This document shows, piece by piece, positions 46,977 through 55,965 of a DNA stretch of 64,000 nt. The notes under the pieces were generated by a model. The model was not told the DNA's origin and ran no database searches. It worked only from the letters and a program-made list of their open reading frames with translations. Location: positions 693,604,420 through 693,668,419 of the forward strand of contig CM062813.1 in NCBI GenBank assembly GCA_031772625.1, read 5' to 3'. The position numbers were made by a program, and so were the translations under genes. Within the stretch, counting starts at the first letter, position 1; each line of letters opens with the position of its first letter. The DNA comes from Pinus tabuliformis. Its lineage: Eukaryota > Streptophyta > Pinopsida > Pinales > Pinaceae.

Positions 46977-47388
46977 AATGAGAGGAGGAGCCCGTGCTCA
47001 AGGGATCTCTACCTGAATGGTTCATGAGGCACAATACTTGCTAAGGTTTTGCAAATGGGGTAGCAAGCTAAGTGGGCTTGATTGTGGGGAAAAACTCCAC
47101 AGTTAAGCGCGCTTGAGCCAGAGGAGTTCTGGGATGGGTGACCTCCTGGGAAGTCCTGGTTACCGGGTGCAAGCCCCGGAAGTGATGATTGATGCTATGT
47201 GATTCGTTCTCCACATTTCACTAGTTTCAATCCCACTTCTTCACCCCTGTGAGCATCACCCGATGCAATGAGTGCTAAGTGAACTATTCAAAAATCATGA
47301 GAAATTAGTCACTTTACGACTACCTCTCATGGAAATGGTCATACTTTGAATGACTTACTTAACGCAGTTGAATCCCAAAAATGATATC
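46977..47388. mobile_element. 412-bp insertion containing 5S rRNA-like sequence
   Basis: Flanked by a perfect 14-bp direct repeat, TAATATGATCTCTT (46,963-46,976 and 47,389-47,402). The related repeat at 20.8-21.7 kb lacks it. It carries a 5S-derived segment with internal promoter boxes. There is no poly(A) tail and no TG...CA ends at the boundaries. The first 24 bases (46,977-47,000) exactly copy 46,921-46,944. Candidates are a 5S-derived SINE, part of a Cassandra-type short LTR element, or 5S DNA captured during break repair. The long duplication favours retroposition by a LINE-type enzyme, but the ends do not confirm it. Confidence 0.65.
47092..47159 (+). ncRNA. 5S rRNA-like segment (derived, partial)
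   Basis: About 68 bp resembling nucleotides 41-108 of plant 5S rRNA, roughly 88% against the plant consensus as I recall it. Box A is present as AGTTAAGCGCGCTTGA (47,101-47,116). The box C region GGGATGGGTGACCTCCTGGG (47,131-47,150) looks perfect. The first 40 and last few nucleotides of a true 5S gene are missing, so it is not a functional 5S gene. It could still act as a polymerase III promoter. Confidence 0.8.
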
Positions 47389-48060
47389 TAATATGATCTC
47401 TTCTATTATGTCATCCCGGGAGGTGAATATCGATACTTTATTTTTTTTTTTTAACACTTCTGGAGAGCCGGGGTGGGTTGGTGTAATACAATTTATTATT
47501 TTTTAATTTTATTTATTATATATTAATAAAATTAGTTTTAATATAAAGTTTTTATTACATAGTTATAATATATATATAAAATTTTTTGGCTAACAGTTTT
47601 ATAAATTACGTAAATAATAAATAAATAATAATTAATAAAAAAGTAATTAAATAAAAAAATTATTTACAAATTAATTAAATAATTTACAATTAATTTAATT
47701 AATATATATTAATTAATTAAATTGATTAAATAATAATATTTACATATATAATTTAGTTTAATTTATAGAATAAAGTAAAATACAATTTTTACATATTAAA
47801 GCATAGGCAGTGAAAATCAATCAAATTTTGAACAAGCATTATTTTCAAACAGTAAGTCCATATTCAACGAAATTTGAGTTGTTGGGAAGCTGACGAGAAA
47901 CCACACACAATGAAATGATCAAAGTGGAAAACTTAGCAAAGTGAAAATCATACAAATAAAGCAACAAAGAAGTGATTTTGACCAAAATCTACATGGAGGG
48001 TCTTCATATTTTTCATGAAAACTTTATGGGTGTGTCATGGCCACAACACATCCATAATTG

Positions 48061-48329
48061 GAAGTGAAAAATCACCACTTGCATTCACACAAGGTCTATT
48101 ACCTTTCAAACAATATATAAATTCAGTCCAAAACTAAAAGTCCCTTACATTGAGCCATGAAGGTATATTTATAGAAGGTAAGGTCCTTTCACCTTCCGTG
48201 ATTGCTTACATACCCTCAATGAATTTCCACATTCCACATGAATTTTCCTATTTATGAGCTAATGTACTCTCCACAAAATACAATTTAAACCAATATTAAG
48301 AAAATAAGTAATACTAATCAACTAATTTA
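48061..48329. other. Spacer, nothing recognised
   Basis: AT-rich; no gene or repeat identified. Confidence 0.5.
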
Positions 48330-49030
48330 GTGATAGAAAGTTCTTGGACTTCAAGTTGTAATTATCGAACCAAATATGCCTGCCATAACTTGTACTCTCC
48401 TGCAAGAGTCAAGATTCGGTGTTGTAACTTGTCCCCATGTCTTTGTAGGTACTCAGATGCATCTGGTGTGAGGGTAGGTTTCTTTCCCTATATCAGATTT
48501 GAGAGAGTCACTAGCTTAGTATATAGCGTCATGAGCCCAACCACATACTGAGTGACCATCTCCTTTGTAACTTCTAGGTCATCCCTTGTAGTAGCTTGCT
48601 TGATAGGTTCCAAAAACGCTTGAATCTCTTGTATCACTTCCTCTTTTGTTCTTGTTTCACCCAGTGTGCCAATAGAAGGGATCCTTTACAATTCGACCAA
48701 AGACTCTAGTGGGCTAAGAAGGTGTTGGTATGATGCTATCACTTTTTCCATATATCTAGCCATTTTTTCATGTGATTGAATCTTGATGTGCACAACCCCT
48801 TTGTGATTTTATGTCGTGATCCAATATTTCCTTGGGATAGTTTCAGGTGCATCAAGGTATGGATCAGACCATTCACATATATGTTCCACTGTTGTTGAGG
48901 CTACTTTGATCATCATTCCCCTTTTTCTTATTCTTTGCACATGCTCGGGAATGGGGCCATGACTTGATGCATGGTCATCATTTCATTGTAAACCAAGTTC
49001 ATTGCTTCTACTAGTATATATAACTAATCT
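48330..49030 (-). pseudogene. Decayed coding region, helical, unidentified
   Basis: Minus-strand translation gives about 210 codons of protein-like text with several interruptions. Segments include STTVEHICEWSDPYLDAPE, KMARYMEKVIASYQHLLSP, KEEVIQEIQAFLEPIKQA, KEMVTQYVVGLMTLYTKL and LTLAGEYKLWQAYLV. Spacing of hydrophobic residues suggests long amphipathic helices. No known domain is recognised. It ends close to the gypsy insertion at 49,072. A similar helical region on the same strand lies beyond that insertion (62,526-64,000). The two could be parts of one older gene or element split by the insertion, but that is inference. Confidence 0.55.
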
Positions 49031-49071
49031 GAAATGGATTTCTATAAGCCTTTACCCTCAGAGTGGTGTTA

Positions 49072-50575
49072 TGATCCGAATTGGATCCTAAAACACTCTC
49101 TAAGTTTTCATAACTTTGAAAAATTCATGCCAAAGTTTCAAAGACTTACAAAGGTCGAGCTTATTAGAAACATCTTCGGAACAATTGTAATTTGTGAGCA
49201 GCGAGGAGCAACGAGGACCCTCGGTCAAGCGCGCAGATCGTTGGCCCATGGTAACGCGCTCTGTCACAAATTGGCAACACGGGAGGTATTTTTGAGAAAC
49301 GGTGGTGGTTTCTGATATGTGATTAGCAACAAGTCGCTAATCGCATATCGCCAGGCAAACCCCTCAGTGAAGGAAAATCCCCGAGCGACCCGGACTTGAA
49401 AAGTCATAAAACCGTACGGATATTGCGCCGATTCCATCAGAGGCGGATCCCACACAAAAACCGACAGGATATCAGAAGGGCTTCGAGTGGTAACCGGTTT
49501 CAACTGAGTCCCGCTCGATGCCACACACTGGGTGCCACGCGTCCGGCGGAAGAGAGAGAAAACCGCTTACATCGGAAAGGTAAAGGTCATGTTACTTACT
49601 TGCCCGATATGGACGAAGACCGTAGGATATGGGGGCTCCAGATCGACGGCGGAAATGCGATCCAATGGATGACCAGATTCAACAGGCTAAACAGGTCGAA
49701 TTGTATAAGGTTTGAAGTCCAGCATGAATGATGAGTTGGCAAAGATGTGTGTTTCGCGGGAAAATCTTGGAGCAAACGGAAATAACGACTGTTCAAACAT
49801 TTCCAAGAGAACTGACACTCGGTTCATTATGAAACAGGTGGCCACCTCCCTGCGAGGCGTTACACAGTGATGATGATGCAGAAAAGAGGAATTCAAACGG
49901 ACAGAGGTAAGAGAACCAGAAAGCTGGGAAGCAGAACGAACAGTCAGAAAGTAGATTGGATTTAAAGCCACAAACTGACAGAGAGAGAAGGGAGCAGTAA
50001 AACAGTAAGTAAGTTGAGAAATCTAAGAGCAGATAATAGAGAAGAATTCGAGCAGGCCTGTAAAAGCAAAGGCAGCATCGAGACTGAGACAGAGAGAGAG
50101 ATAGAGAGTCTGTGTACTCCAGAAAGGGCTTGAGAGGTTCAAGCGAGCTCCTCTATATATGCCTGTCATGTATTGAGTCTCAGATTGGACTCATACCATT
50201 GTGACCAATAGAGGTCGAAATTCAGTAAGGAGAGTCTGTGTACTCCAGAGACTTGGGGGATCCAAGTTCAGTCTTGCTGATTTATATATGTTGAGTGAGA
50301 CTCAAATTGAGCTCACTGTTGTAAAAACTCTGCTTTGAAAACATAATAGAGAGGCCACCACTGACAGTTGGACTAGGAGATGTAGCCTAGGAATATTGGG
50401 TGAACTCCTTATTAAAGTTGTTGCGTTTATATGTTTGTCTGTTGTGTTTTCTTTAACTGCTTCAATGTCTGTGTATTTCACAATCTTATTGATCTGTTGC
50501 ATAAAATAACATAGAAACATCCATGCACTTGAGTCTGTAATACCTTATTGTTTGCCTTTGATCAATTTCAGATCA
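49072..50575 (+). repeat. 5' LTR of gypsy element, with duplicated TATA module
   Basis: 1504 bp. Two related modules start at 50,104 and 50,230 (GAGAGTCTGTGTACTCCAGA), each followed about 50 bp later by TATATAT (50,154-50,160; 50,283-50,289). The upstream half has no repeat or gene I recognise. Confidence 0.88.
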
Positions 50576-50636
50576 AGTGGTATCAGAGCTCTAGGTTACT
50601 AAAGTTAGACAAGCTTGTGCTGGATTTTGTTGTTGA

Positions 50637-51427
50637 ATGCTAACTAGATCCAAGCTTAAATTAGGAGAAGAAGAATTGTTTGAAGCTAACCCAGAAATTG
50701 GAAGAGTCTACCCTAAGAGGGAAATGTCAAAAGAATGTCCCTTGGAATCAGACTCCCAATTCATGGACAATTTCATGACCATGAGAGCCATGGTAGAGGA
50801 AATGTATAGAGAATTTAAGAAAGGTAGAGAAGAAGATTCAGAAAACTCCAAACCAGATAAAGGAGTAGAAGAATCTCTCCTCCATGACCATTCTAAAGGA
50901 AAAAGGAAAGAAGAAAATTTTCCCACACCTCTTAATAGCCTTGAAAATAAAAAGAAAACATGTTTGATTAAATTATATGTTAAATTTGATTTGCCAATAT
51001 ATGATGGAGAGTTGAATACAAAGAAGCTGGATAATTGGATTAGACAAATTGATGTGTATTGCAGGGTTTAGAGGATTGAATCAGACAAGAGTAAGATTTA
51101 GCTGGCTAACCTATGCCTTGGAGGCACTGCCTTGGTATGGTGGGAAGACAGGACCCAAGCTGACATGAAGAAGCATGATAAAATTCTTTCCGTCTAGAGT
51201 GAATTTGTTTCTACAATTAAAAAGCAATTCTATCCACTAGCTTATATGCAGCAAGCCATGATGAGTTGGAAAACTCTTCGCCAATTAAAAGGGCAAAGTG
51301 TACAAGGCTACACTCAAGAATTTAGAAAGAGAGCTTTGATTCTAGGAATTTCTTTAGACTCACCTGAAACTCTGCTGAAGTATATAGGTGGTCTACACAG
51401 CTATTTAAAGCATACCATTCTCATGTT
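50637..51427 (+). pseudogene. Gypsy gag, first part (fossil)
   Basis: Starts shortly after the primer-binding site. A charged N-terminal segment is followed by the retrotransposon gag domain (FDLPIYDGELN, LDNWIRQIDVY, then LRQLKGQSVQGYTQEFRKRA). It is interrupted and ends where the minus-strand element is inserted. Confidence 0.8.
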
Positions 51428-52563
51428 TGTAGAAATTTTGAATAATATGGCACTTATTCACAGAGATTATCCTGATTATACACTATTGCGGAATGCATGC
51501 ATAATACATAACCTCTTCTACGTTGATCATCAATTTTGCGGAATTAAAAACAATGAAACATCAATCGCATGCGCACATTAACACAGTATGTACTGGGGAA
51601 AGAATACAGCTGAAAAACCCCAACTATCTGTATATTATAATGATAGAGAACACGTAACAATACATAGTACAATACTCCTCACAAGTACTCAGTACTATCT
51701 CCACCTGTTACACACAAACTAGCTCAGATCTGAATCAGGTCACAGGTTCAAATCTCCTCCGTTGTCTACCTTCCTCTACTGCACAATCCAAAGCAAGAAT
51801 AGGAATGATCCAAGCTCATTTTCCTTGGCTTGTACTGCGCAATCATCATTGGTAATCTCAATCATTGATTGTGCAAATCTCATGCACAACTATAGTCACA
51901 ATTGATAGCAGTCTCACTCTTTCACCCACCTCTAACACTTGTCTCCACTGAACTGTCCATGCACTGAGTTAACTGATGTATTCTTTAGTTGCTTTATGAG
52001 TTAATAATTAGTGAATTAATTAACAATTAATTCACATCAGTCATCACTACTGTATTATGCAGTTAGACTAAATACAACTAGTTCAACCAAGTCAAACTAA
52101 ACATAACTCCATCAACTCCTCAATCAACTCCACCAAACTCAATCACTTGAGTTCTAACTGAAGTCCATCATGCAATAGCTCAACTGAACCATAATAAAAG
52201 CGTATTTCCTTCTGGCAGCTGCATGTGCCACATCCGTAGCTCGAACTGAAGTGCTCCAAGAGGATAAGCTAATGTTTATAGTCCTAAATATTATTAAGAG
52301 ATAATAGTATTTGATTATTATATTTTTCGCCTGGCAGTCTAAAAATAGACTCGGCCCATATGTCTAAAAATAGAAGTCCATCTATTTTTACCAACATGAC
52401 CAATCATCCACAAATAGCATCCTACAACTCATAGACCATGATCCATATGTCTAAAAATAGACATAGTCTAAAAATAGACTTTACGCCAAAAATAGCCTGC
52501 GGGCCCACTTAGTGAAGGCGACTCCTTTCCACTAAGCTCCATCATCTTGTTGCATTTTCAACA
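51428..52563 (-). repeat. 3' LTR of gag-protease element
   Basis: 1136 bp, paired with 54,826-55,960. Four CTAAAAATAG sites lie at 52,337-52,479. Confidence 0.9.
52337..52479. promoter_or_regulatory. Array of palindromic CTAAAAATAG sites in LTR
   Basis: GTCTAAAAATAGAC occurs perfectly at 52,337-52,350, 52,449-52,462 and 52,466-52,479, with a one-base variant at 52,362-52,375. The core fits C(A/T)8G, a CArG-type site for MADS-domain factors. The array is kept in the other LTR (about 55,718-55,874), where a fifth core is present. In element sense it lies in the upstream part of the LTR. Binding is inferred from sequence only. Confidence 0.5.
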
Positions 52564-53175
52564 CTCCCTCTCAACAAGATATGGATTATTTGCAACCCTT
52601 ATCCTGCAACTTTGGAATGTTCTGCATGCAACACATTTGCCCGGTCCACTTGCTCAAACAACACTTGGAACAAAAACACTCCCAACTGACCACTCCGTTG
52701 GGCTAGGAACATACTCTGATGCTGAAGCTCTACCTGCTGCTGACAAGTGCTCCCTCTCTGACATCTGTGCTACTGCAACATCTCCATGCATCTCGCACCA
52801 TTGCACACTTCTCTGTGCCACCTAGCACTGTGCAAAACAGTTGTGCCTCTCGCATTGCTGCAGCCTGCTAGCTATGTGCTGTCCTGGGATTCCCTACACT
52901 GTCGCTCTCTCTACCACTCCATCTGCATTTGTCTCTACCTAATCAGTCAGTTCCTGCTACTCCACATCAGGGCTCCCGTAGCAAGGTCTCATCCAAGAGG
53001 TTGGGTACCTCAAGGATCCTGCCCCTCCTCCTTGGGATGATCACTCTATATCACCCCACTTCCTACCTGGAGGTATGGCTGCATGTGATCCCTCAGCCCA
53101 TCTGGCTTGAAGTTTCCCCCTACTGGAGGTCTCTACATGATTAGATGTCTCTACTCGATCTCCTCTTAGCTTCCC
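52564..53175. other. Non-coding stretch where pol would be expected
   Basis: Between the purine tract and the end of the gag-protease frame. C/T-rich on the plus strand; no integrase or reverse-transcriptase motif in any frame. Confidence 0.6.
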
Positions 53176-54564
53176 TTATTGTGGCTGCTCCACAACCTCC
53201 TGAAGCTGCTGCACCAATCGTGGCTCCTCCACAATCGTCTGAGACTTCTTTAGGCTCTGCATGTTGAGAGGTAATATATGCTCCGTCTCAACCACCAAGT
53301 CTCCATTAGTTGCCTCGCTTCTTAAGGCTTTGCATGCATCTTGAACCTCAAGAGCATATAGGTTCTTGACCCGTGAACCAATCTGCTTCACTTGTCTAGT
53401 GATGATGTGTCCAAGGAAAAACTTTCCCTTACTGAAGATTACATCATAGCCTCTGTCTTCCAACATCGCAATAGACACCAAGTTTCTCTTCAGTCCTGGT
53501 ACATACTTGACATCGGTCAAGGTAAGGCGATCTCCATGCTCCCTCCGAAAAATAACTGTGCCTACACCCGAGACACTATACTTCTCATCATTACCCATCG
53601 CTATGAGTATCTGGAGATCTTTCTCCTCCAAAGTACTGAAAAAACTCTTGTCACCGGTCATGTGGAAAGAAGCTCCATTGTCAAGAAACCAACCACTTCC
53701 CACCATGGATGAATCCATGCATGCAAAGAGTGTGAAATCCAACTCAAATTGTGAAGCAAGTGCCTCACCTTCAGATCCTTCCCCAGATCCCTTCTTGGAT
53801 TTCCTCCGTGGAAAATTTGAAGCATAATGGCCCACCTCATGACAACGAAAGCATCGCACTTTCGATTTCTCAACCTTCTTCCTATCATTGGAAGAACTGG
53901 ATTCGAAAAGAGAACCCTTCTCCTTCCCATTCTTTGCTTTGGCAGCCAAAGTGCAATTTTCTTCATGAGGTGCCTTTGATGAAGATCCGTCCATGGTATT
54001 CCGCCTGATCTCCTCTTGCACAAGATCTGACCAAAGTCTCTCCCATCCTGGCAATTTCTCTCGACCATTGATAGAGTCCTGATAGCAATGCCAACTCTTT
54101 GGAAGACCAAGGAGAGCCATGCTCACCATGTCCTCATCATCGACAGTCACCCCCACACTTCCCAACTCATCCCAACATTGGGTGAACTTCGTGAGATACT
54201 TGGGCATACTGTCTCCATTCTCACACTTAATGTTTCTGAGTTTATCTTTGAGCACCAACTTCCTCTGGTCGCTCTTGCTTTGGAATAAATCTGTCAACGC
54301 TTTCCACATCAAGTATGGAGAAGCCTTTCCATGTAGGCTGGATACAATGTGATCCTTCACGCCCTCCAACAGAATCCTTCGACACTTTGCTGTCTTCTTT
54401 TGCCAAACCTCAACGTGAGCAGCATCAGTAGGCTTTGGGACCTCAGCGTCTATGAACTCCTTCAACCCATTGTCATCTAACACCGCCTCCATCCTGTCTT
54501 TCCATGCAATATAATTCGAGCTGCCTTCAAGGGCATACTCCAATCGCAATCTGTTGAAAGACAT
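53176..54564 (-). CDS. Copia Gag-protease protein, about 462 aa, open
   Basis: The first ATG in frame is at 54,564 (MSFNRLRLEY). Gag (UBN2-type) covers about residues 1-200, with YIAWKDRMEAVL, LWSDLVQEEIRR and a conserved helical core. A CCHC-type knuckle region, CFRCHEVGHYASNF, follows near 235-250. The aspartic-protease segment begins near 290 (GWFLDNGASFHMTG) and continues through DVKYVPGLKRNLVS, typical of copia proteases, to a Glu/Gln-rich end. The frame then stops with no integrase or polymerase. The element is therefore of the gag-bearing, non-autonomous kind. An uninterrupted frame in an element with 4-5% LTR divergence suggests that Gag may have been under selection, or simply luck. 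Confidence 0.85.
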   Translation of the reverse strand: MSFNRLRLEYALEGSSNYIAWKDRMEAVLDDNGLKEFIDAEVPKPTDAAHVEVWQKKTAKCRRILLEGVKDHIVSSLHGKASPYLMWKALTDLFQSKSDQRKLVLKDKLRNIKCENGDSMPKYLTKFTQCWDELGSVGVTVDDEDMVSMALLGLPKSWHCYQDSINGREKLPGWERLWSDLVQEEIRRNTMDGSSSKAPHEENCTLAAKAKNGKEKGSLFESSSSNDRKKVEKSKVRCFRCHEVGHYASNFPRRKSKKGSGEGSEGEALASQFELDFTLFACMDSSMVGSGWFLDNGASFHMTGDKSFFSTLEEKDLQILIAMGNDEKYSVSGVGTVIFRREHGDRLTLTDVKYVPGLKRNLVSIAMLEDRGYDVIFSKGKFFLGHIITRQVKQIGSRVKNLYALEVQDACKALRSEATNGDLVVETEHILPLNMQSLKKSQTIVEEPRLVQQLQEVVEQPQ

Positions 54565-54825
54565 TTCAACTTTGACACCAAGAAAACACTGCTGAAAATT
54601 CGAATTCCACCAGCTCAAAACTCAACCGCTTTTGATCTAAAATTCGTGAGAACAAAGTATTTATCGTAAAGAGATTGACGGTATGGGCTTTTACCAGATA
54701 TCTCATCTTCCAAAAGAAGGATGAATCCAGAGGCTACCTGGCCCGATTACAAACTCTGCCTGAAGAAATAAAATGTAAACACTTTCTGAATAATAGATCT
54801 GACGATCAACTCTACTCTGATACCA

Positions 54826-55960
54826 TGTAGAAATTTTTAATAATATAACACTTATTCACAGAGATTATCCTGATTATACACTATTGCGGAATGCATACAT
54901 AATACATAACCTCCTCTACGTTGATCATCAATTTTGCGGAATTAAAAACAATGAAACATCAATCACATGCGCACATTAACACAGTATGTACTGGGGAAAG
55001 CATACAGCTGAAAACCCCCAACTATCTATATATTATAATGATATAGAACATGTAACAATACATAGTACAATACTCCTCACAAGTACTCAGTACTATCTCC
55101 ACCTGTTACACACAAACTAGCTCAGATCTGAATCAAGTCACAGGTTCAAATCTCCTCCGCTGTCTGCCTGCCTCTACTGCGCAATCCAAAGTAAGAATAG
55201 GAATGATCCAAGCTCATTTTCCTTGGCTTGTACTGCGCAATCCTCATTGGCAATCTCAATCATTGATTGTGCAAATCTCATGCACAGCTATAGTCACAAC
55301 TAATAGCAGTCTCACTCTTTCACCCACCTCTAACACTTGTCTCCACTGAATTATCCATGCATTGAGTTAACTGATGTATTCTTTAGTTGATTTATGAGTT
55401 AATAATTAGTGAATTAATTAACAATTACTTCACATCACTCATCACTAGTGTATTCTGCAGTTAGAATAAATACAACTAGTTCAACCAAGTCAAACTGAAC
55501 ACAACTCGATCAACTCCTCAATCAACTCCACCAAACTCAATCACTTAAGTTCTAACTGAAGTCCATCATGCAATAGCTCAACTAACCCATAAGAAAAGCG
55601 TATTTCCTTCTGGCAGATGCATGTGCCGCCTCCGTAGCTTGAACTGAAGTGCTCCAAGAGGATAAGATAATGTTTATAGTCCAAATATTAATAAGAGCTA
55701 ATAATATTCGACTGTTCTATTTTTAGCCTGGCAGTCTAAAAATAGACTCGGCCCATATGTCTAAAAATAGAAGTCCATCTATTTTTACCAACATGACCAA
55801 TCATCCACAAATAGCATCCTGCAACTCATAGACCATGATCCATATGTCTAAAAATAGACATAGTCTAAAAATAGACTTTGCGCCAAAAATAGCCTGCGGG
55901 CCCACTTAGTGAAGGCAACTCCTTTCCACTAAGCTCCATCATCTTGTTGCATTTTCAACA
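54826..55960 (-). repeat. 5' LTR of gag-protease element
   Basis: 1135 bp. Five CTAAAAATAG or reverse-complement cores lie at about 55,718-55,874. Confidence 0.9.
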
Positions 55961-55965
55961 ATGTT

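Larger units (their letters stand above)
46790..48060. repeat. Dispersed repeat 2, copy B, carrying a 5S-like insertion
   Basis: Aligns with 20,770-21,740 on both sides of an insertion at 46,977-47,388. The copy A counterpart runs across the junction without the insertion. A TA microsatellite sits near the left end. Confidence 0.75.
51428..55960 (-). mobile_element. Copia-type LTR element with gag-protease only
   Basis: LTRs 51,428-52,563 (1136 bp) and 54,826-55,960 (1135 bp), TGTAGAAATTTT...TTTTCAACA. A perfect ATGTT duplication flanks them (51,423-51,427 and 55,961-55,965). In the minus sense the primer-binding site TGGTATCAGAGTAGAG follows the right LTR and a purine tract, TTGAGAGGGAG, precedes the left one. 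The interior is only 2262 bp and encodes Gag plus an aspartic-protease segment. Integrase, reverse transcriptase and RNase H are absent, so it would depend on a helper element. LTR divergence is about 4-5%, younger than its gypsy host. The gag-protease frame is open. Confidence 0.92.

Noticed and set aside
47092-47159. A functional 5S rRNA gene
   Set aside because: Only the middle of 5S is present, its ends are replaced, and it lies inside a short insertion rather than a tandem 5S array.
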